DNA from: Streptomyces gardneri
Lineage (GTDB): Bacteria > Actinomycetota > Actinomycetes > Streptomycetales > Streptomycetaceae
Reading direction: 5' to 3'
Assembly (NCBI RefSeq): GCF_006539185.1
Contig: NZ_BJMN01000001.1
Span: 113,700 to 177,699, forward strand
DNA length: 64,000 nucleotides
Shown here: positions 1-7,804 of the stretch, piece after piece
Position numbering within the stretch: position 1 is the stretch's first letter
Layout: each line of letters opens with the position of its first letter
Program-made: the position numbers and the translations under genes
The notes under the pieces: generated by a model
Seen by the model: the letters and a program-made list of their open reading frames with translations, nothing else
Told to the model about the DNA's origin: nothing
Database searches by the model: none

Positions 1-1030
1 CCGCGCCCGCGTCCTCGGCGACGACCATCCCGACACCCTGACCAGCCGTTACGAGGTCGGCTTCGCGCTCGCCCGGCTCGACAGGCCCGCCGACGCCCTG
101 GACGTCTTCGACCGGGTCGCCGACGGCCGCGCCCGGGCCCTCGGCGACGACCACCCCGACACCCTGGCCGCGCGTCAGGAGCGGGCGTACGCCCTGGGCC
201 GCCTCGGGCGGCATCCCGAGGCGTACGAGCTGTACGTCGCGGTGCTCGCCGCCCGCGAGCGCACCGTGGGCCCCGACCACCCCGACACCCTGCGCTGCCG
301 CCACAACCTCGCCTTCACGCTCGGACGCCTCGGCCGGCTGGAGGAGTCGTACCGCACGGCGAACGAGGTCGTGGAGGCACGGGCCCGGCTGCTCGGCGAG
401 GACCACCCCGACACGCTGGTGACCCGCCACGAAGTCGCGTACACCCTGGGGCGGCTGGGGCGTGGGCAGGAGGCGCTCGCCCAGTACCGCGCCGTCGCCG
501 ACGCGCGCGCCGCGGCCCTCGGCGACGAGCACCCGGACACCCTCACCGCCCGCTACGAGACCGGGGTCTGCCTCGGCCGCATCGGGCAGGCCGCGGACGC
601 CCTGGACGTCTGCCGTGACGTCGTCGCGGCCCGCACGCGCGTGCAGGGTTCCGACGGGCCCGAGACCCTGCGCGCCCGCCACGCCCTCGCGGTCAACCTC
701 GGCCGCCTCGGGCGGTGGGCGGAGGCGCTCGACGAGTCCGAGAGCGTCCGCTCCGCCCGGGAGCGGGTCCTGGGTGCCGACCATCACGAGACCCTCCTGA
801 GCCACCGTGAGACGGCCGTCGCCCTCGGGCGGCTCGGCCGCTGGGAGGAGGCCCTGACGGCACACCGGGCGATCGCCGCGGCGCGCACCCGGACCCTGGG
901 CCCCGACCACCCGGACACCCTCGCCGTCCGCGACGACGAGGCCCTCTGCCTGGAGCACCTGGGCCGCCCGACCGAGGCCACCGCCCTCCAGCGGGGCGCC
1001 TCCGGCACACCCGCCCCGGACGCGCGGTGA
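1..1030 (+). CDS. Tetratricopeptide-repeat protein, 3' part only
   Basis: The reading frame is open from base 2 to the TGA at 1028-1030, so the true start lies upstream of the window and only about 342 residues of C-terminus are visible. It consists of 42-residue helical repeats of the kinesin-light-chain/TPR_10 type, each with a core like A-R-x-x-x-L-G-x-D-H-P-D-T-L and then L-G-R-L-G-R-x-x-E-A-L. The GAC codon opening the D-H-P-D-T-L element falls at 23, 149, 275, 401, 527, 653, 779 and 905, an exact 126-base period without indels. The last three copies are the most degenerate. In Streptomyces such arrays often form the C-terminal half of NB-ARC or CHAT-type proteins, probably acting as protein-protein interaction scaffolds; the missing N-terminus prevents a specific call. 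Confidence 0.85.
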   Translation, partial: RARVLGDDHPDTLTSRYEVGFALARLDRPADALDVFDRVADGRARALGDDHPDTLAARQERAYALGRLGRHPEAYELYVAVLAARERTVGPDHPDTLRCRHNLAFTLGRLGRLEESYRTANEVVEARARLLGEDHPDTLVTRHEVAYTLGRLGRGQEALAQYRAVADARAAALGDEHPDTLTARYETGVCLGRIGQAADALDVCRDVVAARTRVQGSDGPETLRARHALAVNLGRLGRWAEALDESESVRSARERVLGADHHETLLSHRETAVALGRLGRWEEALTAHRAIAAARTRTLGPDHPDTLAVRDDEALCLEHLGRPTEATALQRGASGTPAPDAR

Positions 1031-1061
1031 CCTACGCCCCGGCGGCGCGGCCTGGTGAGGC

Positions 1062-1724
1062 TCAGTTGCCCGGCGTCAGTTCCTTCGGGCCGTAGAGGGC
1101 TTCGGCCCTCCCGGTCATGAGGGCCCAGTAGCGGTCGCCGAAGGACCAGTGCCACCACTCCGTCGGGTAGTTCACCAGGCCCGCGGCGCTCAGGACGGAG
1201 CCGAGCAGGTCCCGGTGCGCGCGCGCCTCGGCGCCGATCGTGTCGGCGTCGGTGTAGCACGCTCCGGCGCTCTCCTCCGGGCCCGCGTTCATCCGGGTCC
1301 CCAGGTCCAGTTCCCGCCCGTCGGGCCCGACCAGGGTGAGGTCGACGGCCGCGCCCGCACTGTGCGGCGCGATCTCGGGCGGGGACACGTACCGGCTCGC
1401 GGCCGTACGGATCCGGTCCGCCTCCCACTTCGGGTGGAGCGCGCGCAACTCGTCCGCGTACTCCTCGAAGTACTCCCGCTGGAGGGAGGGCGGACGGTAC
1501 CCCTCGACGAACAGCAGCCGCAGCCCGTCCGGGAGCATGGACTGGGCCTTGAGCAGCCGCTCGACCACGCCTTCGCGCAGATGGGCGAAGGCGCCCTCCG
1601 GGTCCTGCTTGCGCGTGTCGACGGGCAGCGCGCCGCCCTGCCGGACGTCGACGAGGTCCTCGCCGCACTCGGCCACGCGTATCGCGGCGACACGGGGATC
1701 GGACATCAAGATGATCTCAGTCAT
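1062..1724 (-). CDS. VanX-type D-Ala-D-Ala dipeptidase (M15D)
   Basis: A 220-residue zinc peptidase. Visible family signatures are V-E-G-Y-R-P-P-S (the transition-state arginine region), A-P-H-S-A-G-A-A-V-D with the His and Asp zinc ligands, and T-E-W-W-H with the catalytic Glu and third ligand His. VanX/DdpX enzymes hydrolyse D-alanyl-D-alanine in the cytoplasm, either in vancomycin resistance or in peptidoglycan turnover. There are no vanH, vanA or vanRS neighbours here, so a turnover or housekeeping role is more likely than glycopeptide resistance. The start at 1724 is preceded by GGGAGAAG at modest spacing; an internal ATG at 1706 is the alternative. The gene is divergent from the FAD oxidoreductase at 1908, and the intergenic region holds a 16-base direct repeat. 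Confidence 0.87.
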   Translation of the reverse strand: MTEIILMSDPRVAAIRVAECGEDLVDVRQGGALPVDTRKQDPEGAFAHLREGVVERLLKAQSMLPDGLRLLFVEGYRPPSLQREYFEEYADELRALHPKWEADRIRTAASRYVSPPEIAPHSAGAAVDLTLVGPDGRELDLGTRMNAGPEESAGACYTDADTIGAEARAHRDLLGSVLSAAGLVNYPTEWWHWSFGDRYWALMTGRAEALYGPKELTPGN

Positions 1725-1813
1725 GAGGTGATCTTCTCCCACGGCGTCGCAGGTCATCCGGCCTGCCGCCGGGCACGGCGGGGCGTGGCCGCGGCAGTGC
1801 GGCGATTTCACCG

Positions 1814-1852
1814 GTCCTCCATGAGACGCAACAGTCGTCCTCCACGAGACGC
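1814..1852. promoter_or_regulatory. Two 16-base direct repeats in a divergent promoter region
   Basis: GTCCTCCATGAGACGC at 1814-1829 recurs as GTCCTCCACGAGACGC at 1837-1852, 15 of 16 identical and offset by 23 bases (about two helical turns). The pair lies between the VanX-type gene (start 1724) and the oxidoreductase gene (start 1908). Direct repeats at this phasing suit a dimeric activator or response regulator. The regulator is unknown. Confidence 0.4.
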
Positions 1853-1907
1853 GCCGGTCCGCCTCCCCGGTCTTCCCCGCCCCGCCGGTCCCGTGTGAGC
1901 ATGAGCC

Positions 1908-3512
1908 ATGACCGCCCGTGCCCCGCTCCCCGGCGCCCCCGGCGCACCCCGCGCGTACGACGCCGTGATCGTCGGAGGCGGTCACAACGGCCTGGTCGCC
2001 GCCGCCTACCTCGCCCGTGCCGGACGGTCCGTCCTCGTCCTGGAGCGGCTCGGCACCACCGGCGGGGCGGCCGTCTCCACGCGGCCCTTCGCCGGGGTCG
2101 ACGCGCGGCTCTCCCGGTACTCGTACCTCGTCTCGCTCCTCCCGGAGAAGATCGTGCGCGATCTCGGGCTGCGGTTCGCCGTACGGAAACGGTCCATCTC
2201 CTCGTACACCCCGAAGGGCGACGGCGGCCTGCTCGTCGGCGGCGGCGCCGACCGCACCCGCGCCTCCTTCTCCGCACTCACCGGCTCCGACCGTGAATAC
2301 GAGGCCTGGCAGGCCTTCTACGGGCGCACCGCCCGCGCGGCCCGCCGCATCTTCCCCACCCTCACCGAGCCCCTCCCCACCCGCGCCGCGCTCCGCGCCC
2401 GCGTGGACGACGCCGAGACCTGGCGCATGCTCTTCGAGGACCCCCTCGGTGTCACCGTCGAGCGGACCTTCGCCGACGACCTCGTGCGCGGTGTCGTCCT
2501 CACCGACGCCCTCATCGGCACCTTCGCCGACGCCCACGACCCCACGCTCCTCCAGAACCGCTGCTTCCTCTACCACGTGATCGGCGGCGGCACCGGCGAC
2601 TGGGACGTCCCCGTCGGCGGCATGGGCGCCTTCACCGACGCGCTCGCGGCCGCGGCCCGCACCGCAGGGGCGCACATCCGCACCGGCCATGAGGCCACCC
2701 GTATCGAGACCGACGGCAGCCGGGCCGCCGTCACCTACCGCACGGCCGACGGCGTGGGCACCGTCGAGGCCGGCCAGGTGCTCGTCAACGCCTCCCCGCA
2801 GGAGCTCGCGACCCTGCTCGGCGAGACGCCCCCGCCGCCCCCGGAAGGCGCCCAGCTCAAGGTCAACATGCTGCTCACCCGGCTGCCGAGGCTCCGCGAC
2901 CGCTCCGTCGACCCGCGCGAGGCCTTCGCGGGGACCTTCCACATCGCCGAGGGGTACCAGCAGCTGGCCGCCGCCCACGCCGAGGCCGCCGCAGGACACC
3001 TCCCCTCCGCCCCGCCCTCCGAGATCTACTGCCACTCGCTGACCGATCCGTCGATCCTCGGCGGCGAACTCGCCGCCACGGGCCACCACACCCTCACGCT
3101 CTTCGGACTGCACACGCCCGCCCGGCTGTTCGCCGCCGACAACGACGGCGCCCGCGCCGCGCTCCTCAAGGCGACCCTCGCCCAGCTCGACGCCCACCTC
3201 GACGAGCCGATCGCCGACTGCCTCGCCGTCGACGAGGACGGCCGCCCCTGCATCGAGGCGAAGACACCGCTCGACCTCGAACGGGACCTCCGCCTGCCCG
3301 GCGGCCACATCTTCCACCGGGACCTCTCCTTCCCCTACGGCGAGGACGGCCAGGACGGCGAGAGCGAAGCCGAGGTGGCACAGAGCGCCGGCCGCTGGGG
3401 CGTCGAGACCCGCCACGCCAACGTCCTGCTCTGCGGCGCGGGCGCGATCCGGGGCGGCGGCGTCAGCGGCATCCCCGGCCACAACGCGGCGATGGCGGCA
3501 CTCGGACGTTGA
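1908..3512 (+). CDS. NAD(P)/FAD-dependent oxidoreductase (phytoene desaturase/PYROXD2-like)
   Basis: A 534-residue flavoprotein. The N-terminal dinucleotide-binding motif V-I-V-G-G-G-H-N-G-L-V-A-A (residues about 20-32) is followed by V-L-V-L-E-R ending the second strand and by G-G-A-A-V-S. The C-terminal FAD motif is L-L-C-G-A-G-A-I-R-G-G-G-V-S-G-I-P-G-H-N-A-A near residue 505-525. This signature belongs to the phytoene-desaturase-like superfamily, in particular the branch containing human PYROXD2, not to dedicated carotenoid desaturases. No carotenoid genes are nearby, so a carotenoid role is not supported and the substrate is unknown. Length is normal for the branch. The ATG at 1908 directly precedes the Rossmann strand by about 18 residues, as expected. 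The gene appears monocistronic. Confidence 0.85.
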   Translation: MTARAPLPGAPGAPRAYDAVIVGGGHNGLVAAAYLARAGRSVLVLERLGTTGGAAVSTRPFAGVDARLSRYSYLVSLLPEKIVRDLGLRFAVRKRSISSYTPKGDGGLLVGGGADRTRASFSALTGSDREYEAWQAFYGRTARAARRIFPTLTEPLPTRAALRARVDDAETWRMLFEDPLGVTVERTFADDLVRGVVLTDALIGTFADAHDPTLLQNRCFLYHVIGGGTGDWDVPVGGMGAFTDALAAAARTAGAHIRTGHEATRIETDGSRAAVTYRTADGVGTVEAGQVLVNASPQELATLLGETPPPPPEGAQLKVNMLLTRLPRLRDRSVDPREAFAGTFHIAEGYQQLAAAHAEAAAGHLPSAPPSEIYCHSLTDPSILGGELAATGHHTLTLFGLHTPARLFAADNDGARAALLKATLAQLDAHLDEPIADCLAVDEDGRPCIEAKTPLDLERDLRLPGGHIFHRDLSFPYGEDGQDGESEAEVAQSAGRWGVETRHANVLLCGAGAIRGGGVSGIPGHNAAMAALGR

Positions 3513-3550
3513 CGCGTGGCGGCCTCCCACCGGGGGTGTGAAGCTGATCT

Positions 3551-3590
3551 GCGAGCGCGCTTAAGAAATCCTCGATGGACCGCGAGCGCG
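3551..3590 (+). promoter_or_regulatory. Leader region of tdh-kbl with AT island and flanking repeat
   Basis: The 168-base gap before tdh contains GCGAGCGCG at 3551-3559 and again at 3582-3590, flanking an unusually AT-rich stretch (CTTAAGAAATCCTCG, 3559-3573). This is the best candidate promoter or operator zone for the threonine catabolic operon. No glycine or other recognisable riboswitch fold was seen. Confidence 0.3.
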
Positions 3591-3680
3591 ACGTACGGAA
3601 GATTCTCTTCCAGGGATCATGGGCGCGCAGTCGTGCCCGCACCCCCACATCACAGGACACGCACGTCGGGAGCCGTTGCA

Positions 3681-4715
3681 TTGAAGGCGCTGGTCAAGCT
3701 GAACGCGGAGCCGGGACTCTGGCTCACGGACGTGCCCGAGCCGGAGACCGGCCCGGGGGACGTCCTCATCAAGGTCAAGCGGACCGGCATCTGCGGCACC
3801 GACCTCCACATCCGCTCCTGGGACGGCTGGGCGCAGAAGACCATCGCCACGCCGCTGACGATCGGCCACGAGTTCGTCGGCGAGGTCGTCTCCGTCGGCC
3901 GTGACGTCTCCGACATCGCCATCGGCGACCTGGTCAGCGGCGAGGGCCACCTCGTCTGCGGCAAGTGCCGCAACTGTCTGGCCGGCCGCCGCCACCTCTG
4001 CCGCGCCACCGTCGGCCTCGGCGTCGGCCGTGACGGCGCGTTCGCCGAGTACGTGGCGCTGCCCGCCTCCAACGTGTGGGTGCACCGCGTCCCCGTCGAC
4101 CTCGACGTCGCCGCGATCTTCGACCCGTTCGGCAACGCCGTGCACACGGCGCTCTCCTTCCCCCTGGTCGGCGAGGACGTCCTCGTCACCGGTGCCGGCC
4201 CGATCGGCATCATGGCCGCCGCCGTCGCCAAGCACGCCGGCGCCCGCAACGTCGTCATCACCGACGTCAGCGAGGAGCGCCTCGCCCTGGCCCGCAAGAC
4301 GGGCGTCTCCCTCGCCCTCAACGTCGCCGAGCAGACCATCGCCGACGGCCAGCGCACCCTCGGGCTCAAGGAGGGCTTCGACGTCGGCCTGGAGATGTCG
4401 GGCAACCCGCACGCGATGCGGGACATGGTCGCCAACATGACCAACGGCGGAAAGATCGCCATGCTGGGCCTGCCCAGCGAGGACTTCGCCGTCGACTGGG
4501 CGAAGATCGTCACCTCCATGATCACGGTCAAGGGCATCTACGGCCGCGAGATGTTCGAGACCTGGTACGCGATGTCGGTGCTCCTGGAGGCGGGTCTCGA
4601 CCTCAGCCCCGTCATCACCGGCCGCTACGACTACACGGACTTCGAGGCCGCCTTCGACGACGCGGCCTTCGGCAAGAGCGGCAAGATCATCCTCGACTGG
4701 ACTGCGGGAGCCTGA
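3681..4715 (+). CDS. tdh: L-threonine 3-dehydrogenase
   Basis: Oxidises L-threonine to 2-amino-3-ketobutyrate with NAD+, the first step of threonine-to-glycine conversion. The 344-residue zinc-dependent medium-chain dehydrogenase has Cys38 (G-I-C-G-T-D), His63-Glu64 (G-H-E-F) and the structural zinc cysteines 93, 96, 99 and 107, the same numbering as the E. coli enzyme. The coenzyme motif is [10 protein letters not shown]. The start is the TTG at 3681: GGGAG lies 8 bases upstream, it restores the family N-terminus M-K-A-L-V-K, and upstream in-frame starts would add an unrelated extension. The stop is 3 bases before kbl, so the two are surely co-transcribed and act consecutively. Confidence 0.96.
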   Translation: MKALVKLNAEPGLWLTDVPEPETGPGDVLIKVKRTGICGTDLHIRSWDGWAQKTIATPLTIGHEFVGEVVSVGRDVSDIAIGDLVSGEGHLVCGKCRNCLAGRRHLCRATVGLGVGRDGAFAEYVALPASNVWVHRVPVDLDVAAIFDPFGNAVHTALSFPLVGEDVLVTGAGPIGIMAAAVAKHAGARNVVITDVSEERLALARKTGVSLALNVAEQTIADGQRTLGLKEGFDVGLEMSGNPHAMRDMVANMTNGGKIAMLGLPSEDFAVDWAKIVTSMITVKGIYGREMFETWYAMSVLLEAGLDLSPVITGRYDYTDFEAAFDDAAFGKSGKIILDWTAGA

Positions 4716-4718
4716 CCC

Positions 4719-5918
4719 ATGTTCGATTCCGTACGCGACGACATCCGTGCCACCCTCGAAGAGATCCGCGAGGCCGGGCTCCACAAGCCCGAGCGCGTGA
4801 TCGGCACTCCCCAGTCGGCCACCGTCGCCGTCACCTCGGGCGGCCGCCCCGGCGAGGTCCTCAACTTCTGCGCCAACAACTACCTCGGCCTCGCCGACAA
4901 CCCCGAGATCGTCGCCGCCGCCCACGAGGCGCTCGACCGCTGGGGCTACGGCATGGCGTCCGTCCGCTTCATCTGCGGCACGCAGGAGGTGCACAAGGAG
5001 CTGGAGGCACGCCTCTCGGCCTTCCTCGGCCAGGAGGACACGATCCTCTACTCCTCCTGCTTCGACGCCAACGGCGGCGTCTTCGAGACGATCCTCGGCG
5101 CCGAGGACGCGGTCATCTCCGACGCCCTCAACCACGCCTCGATCATCGACGGCATCCGCCTCTCCAAGGCCCGCCGCTTCCGCTACGCCAACCGCGACAT
5201 GGCCGACCTGGAGCAGCAGCTCAAGGAGGCCACCGAAGGCGGCGCCCGGCGCAAGCTGATCGTCACCGACGGCGTCTTCTCCATGGACGGCTACGTCGCC
5301 CCGCTCGCCGAGATCTGCGACCTGGCCGAGCGCTACGACGCCATGGTCATGGTCGACGACTCGCACGCGGTCGGCTTCGTCGGCCCCGGCGGCCGCGGCA
5401 CCCCCGAGCTGCACGGCGTCATGGACCGCGTCGACATCATCACCGGCACCCTCGGCAAGGCCCTCGGCGGCGCCTCCGGCGGCTACGTCGCGGCCCGCGC
5501 CGAGATCGTCGCCCTGCTGCGCCAGCGCTCCCGCCCCTACCTCTTCTCCAACACCCTCGCCCCGGTCATCGCCGCCGCCTCTCTCAAGGTCCTCGACCTG
5601 CTGGAGTCCGCCGGCGACCTGCGCGACCGCCTGAACGCCAACACGGCGCTCTTCCGCTCCCGCATGACCGAGGAGGGCTTCGACATCCTCCCCGGCGACC
5701 ACGCCATCGCCCCGGTCATGATCGGCGACGCGGCCGTCGCCGGCCGCATGGCCGAGCTGCTCCTGGAGCGCGGCGTGTACGTGATCGGCTTCTCGTACCC
5801 GGTCGTCCCGCAGGGGCAGGCCCGCATCCGCGTGCAGCTCTCCGCCGCCCACTCCACGGAGGACGTGAACCGGGCCGTCGACGCCTTCGTCGAGGCCCGC
5901 GCCGCCCTCGAAGGCTGA
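4719..5918 (+). CDS. kbl: Glycine C-acetyltransferase (2-amino-3-ketobutyrate CoA ligase)
   Basis: Cleaves 2-amino-3-ketobutyrate with CoA to glycine and acetyl-CoA, completing the pathway begun by Tdh. The 399-residue alpha-oxoamine synthase shows [10 protein letters not shown] (PLP-binding Asp/His region) and [14 protein letters not shown], whose Lys forms the Schiff base with [12 protein letters not shown] near residue 50 is the typical N-terminal family motif. Length matches E. coli Kbl (398). The ATG at 4719 follows the tdh stop by 3 bases, implying translational coupling. Tdh and Kbl are reported to interact in other bacteria, consistent with channelling of the unstable intermediate. 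Confidence 0.96.
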   Translation: MFDSVRDDIRATLEEIREAGLHKPERVIGTPQSATVAVTSGGRPGEVLNFCANNYLGLADNPEIVAAAHEALDRWGYGMASVRFICGTQEVHKELEARLSAFLGQEDTILYSSCFDANGGVFETILGAEDAVISDALNHASIIDGIRLSKARRFRYANRDMADLEQQLKEATEGGARRKLIVTDGVFSMDGYVAPLAEICDLAERYDAMVMVDDSHAVGFVGPGGRGTPELHGVMDRVDIITGTLGKALGGASGGYVAARAEIVALLRQRSRPYLFSNTLAPVIAAASLKVLDLLESAGDLRDRLNANTALFRSRMTEEGFDILPGDHAIAPVMIGDAAVAGRMAELLLERGVYVIGFSYPVVPQGQARIRVQLSAAHSTEDVNRAVDAFVEARAALEG

Positions 5919-5956
5919 CGGCGTAAGCAGGGCTCCGGTCCTGCGAGACTAGGGAC

Positions 5957-6865
5957 ATGATCGAAGCGCGGCGGTTGCACATCCTCCGTGCGGTGGCCGA
6001 CCACCGCACGGTCACGGCGGCGGCCGCCGCGCTGTATCTCACCCCCTCCGCGGTCTCCCAGCAGCTCGCCGCCCTGGAGCAGGAGACCGGCCACCGGCTC
6101 GTGGACCGCAGCGCCCGCGGCGCACGCCTCACCCCGGCCGGCGAGATCCTGCTCAGCCACGCCAACGCCGTCCTCGCCCAGCTGGAGCGCGCCGAGTCCG
6201 AACTCGCCGCCTACGGCTCCGGCGAGGCCGGTACGGTCACGGTCGCCGCCTTCGCCACCGGCATCGGGCTCGTGGTGGCCCCCGCCATCAGCGCGCTGGC
6301 CGACTCCGCCCCCGGCATCCGGGTCCGGGTGCGGGACGCCGAGGGCGACGAGAGCCTGATGATGGTCCTCGACCGGCAGGTCGACGTGGCCGTCGCGGTC
6401 GAGTACCGGGGCGCCCCCGGCGAGGACGACGCCCGGCTCACCCGCGTCCCGCTCTACGCGGAGCCCTTCGACGCGGTGCTGCCGCCCGGCCACCCGCTGG
6501 CCGCCGGCGAGCGGGTCGCGCTCGGAGACCTCGCCAAGGACGCCTGGATCGGCCAGTCCGCCGGCAATCCCTGTCATGACGTGACCGTCCTGGCCTGCGA
6601 GTACGCCGGCTTCGCCCCCCGCTTCGACCACGTCTCCGACGACTTCCGGGCCGTCGTCGCCCTCGCCTCGGCCGCGGCCGGCGTCGCGCTCGTCCCGCGC
6701 TCGGCGCTCCGGGGCATGGACCTCACGGACGTGGGCGTCCGTCCGGTGGACGGGGTCGCCCCCACCCGCCGGGTCTTCGCGGCCGTCCGCCGCGGAGCCG
6801 AGGACCACCCCCTGATCAGCCCGGTCCTCGCGGCGCTCGGCGCGGCGGCGGCCCCGGGGGCCTGA
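5957..6865 (+). CDS. LysR-family transcriptional regulator
   Basis: A 302-residue regulator. The N-terminal winged helix-turn-helix reads R-R-L-H-I-L-R-A-V-A-D-H-R-T-V-T-A-A-A-A-A-L-Y-L and then S-A-V-S-Q-Q-L-A-A-L-E, followed by the usual long linker helix and a periplasmic-binding-protein-like effector domain starting near residue 95. It lies 38 bases downstream of kbl on the same strand, so it could be read through from the tdh-kbl operon or serve its own target. The effector is unknown. LysR proteins commonly control an adjacent gene, so tdh-kbl and the hydrolase at 6963 are the first candidates. Confidence 0.9.
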   Translation: MIEARRLHILRAVADHRTVTAAAAALYLTPSAVSQQLAALEQETGHRLVDRSARGARLTPAGEILLSHANAVLAQLERAESELAAYGSGEAGTVTVAAFATGIGLVVAPAISALADSAPGIRVRVRDAEGDESLMMVLDRQVDVAVAVEYRGAPGEDDARLTRVPLYAEPFDAVLPPGHPLAAGERVALGDLAKDAWIGQSAGNPCHDVTVLACEYAGFAPRFDHVSDDFRAVVALASAAAGVALVPRSALRGMDLTDVGVRPVDGVAPTRRVFAAVRRGAEDHPLISPVLAALGAAAAPGA

Positions 6866-6962
6866 CGGCGCACGTCGGATGCGCGGGCACGTGGCCGCGC
6901 GCCCGGCCGAATGGCCGTGCGCGTCCTGGCGGAGCCCGAACCGCCCCACCAGACTGGGCGTC

Positions 6963-7748
6963 ATGGAAACCATGGTGACGGTCAGTCAGGGCGAAGTGTG
7001 GGCGGACGATTCGGGCGGGGACGGGCTGCCGCTGGTCCTGCTCCATCCCGGTGTCGGCGACTCCGCGGTGTGGGACCCGGTCCTGCCGGCGCTCGTCGCA
7101 CGGTACCGGGTGATCCGCTACGACGTGCGCGGCTACGGACGTTCCCCCGCGCCCACCGCCACGTACTCCACGGTCCGCGACCTCTCCGAGGTCCTCGACC
7201 ACTTCGCCGTCGAGCGGGCGGTCCTGGTGGGCTCCAGCATGGGCGGGGCGACCTCGGTCAACCTGGCCCTGGAGTCACCCGAGCGGGTGGCGGGCCTCGC
7301 CCTCCTCGTACCCGGTGTCACCGGGTACGAGGGACTGGTCACGGGTGAGTTCTTCGAGCGGCTGGAGACACTGGCGAAAGCCGGCGACACGGAGGGGATC
7401 GTCCGCCTCGGCCTCGGTCTGTGGGGGAAGGCCGGCGGCGGGAGCCCCGAGTCCGACCCGGTCGCGGCGGCCCTCTTCCGGGCCGTTCTGCCCGCCTGGT
7501 TCAGCAACATCGACCGCCAGCTCCCCGACGAGCCCGCCTTCGACCGGCTCGGCGAGATCTCCGCGCCGACCCTGCTCGCGCTCGGCGAGCTGGACCGGCC
7601 GGAGGTCGTGCGCTGCAACGAGGAGATGGCCGAACGGATCCGCGACTGCCGTCTCGTCAGGCTCACCGCCTCCGACCACTACCCGACGCTGCGGGAACCG
7701 GAGCGCGTCGCCCGGCTGATCGAGGAGCTGTACGCCGAGGCCGTCTGA
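6963..7748 (+). CDS. Alpha/beta-fold hydrolase
   Basis: A 261-residue single-domain alpha/beta hydrolase. The nucleophile elbow is G-S-S-M-G-G with Ser92; the oxyanion-hole region is L-L-H-P-G-V-G near residue 28; the strand after it carries Y-D-V-R-G-Y-G-R-S; the acid lies around residue 207 (L-G-E-L-D-R-P-E) and the catalytic His in A-S-D-H-Y-P-T near residue 237. It resembles 3-oxoadipate enol-lactonase-like esterases, but no beta-ketoadipate genes accompany it, so the substrate is open. The start at 6963 was chosen over upstream in-frame codons because it gives the family N-terminus; a weak promoter-like CAGACT 7 bases upstream might make it leaderless. A strong hairpin follows at 7760. 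Confidence 0.83.
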   Translation: METMVTVSQGEVWADDSGGDGLPLVLLHPGVGDSAVWDPVLPALVARYRVIRYDVRGYGRSPAPTATYSTVRDLSEVLDHFAVERAVLVGSSMGGATSVNLALESPERVAGLALLVPGVTGYEGLVTGEFFERLETLAKAGDTEGIVRLGLGLWGKAGGGSPESDPVAAALFRAVLPAWFSNIDRQLPDEPAFDRLGEISAPTLLALGELDRPEVVRCNEEMAERIRDCRLVRLTASDHYPTLREPERVARLIEELYAEAV

Positions 7749-7759
7749 GCCTCATCGGT

Positions 7760-7796
7760 CCCCGGTCCGGCGGGCGTGACGCCCACCGGACCGGGG
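7760..7796. terminator. Bidirectional hairpin between convergent genes
   Basis: Seventeen-base arms with a single mismatch (7760-7776 and 7780-7796) enclose a TGA loop, giving a very stable GC-rich stem. It sits between the ends of the hydrolase (7748) and the leftward sialidase (7805), so it probably terminates both. There is no U-run, as is usual in Streptomyces. Confidence 0.75.
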
Positions 7797-7804
7797 CCGC
7801 CCGA

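Noticed and set aside
1062..1724. Vancomycin-resistance cluster
   Set aside because: vanH, vanA, vanR and vanS are not next to the dipeptidase gene.
1725..3530. Minus-strand N-terminal extension of the VanX-type gene
   Set aside because: The extension lies antisense to the FAD oxidoreductase and has no VanX homology; the family start is at 1724.
3513..3680. Possible glycine riboswitch before tdh-kbl
   Set aside because: The pathway makes glycine, so I looked, but the conserved aptamer core and paired-tandem arrangement are not present.
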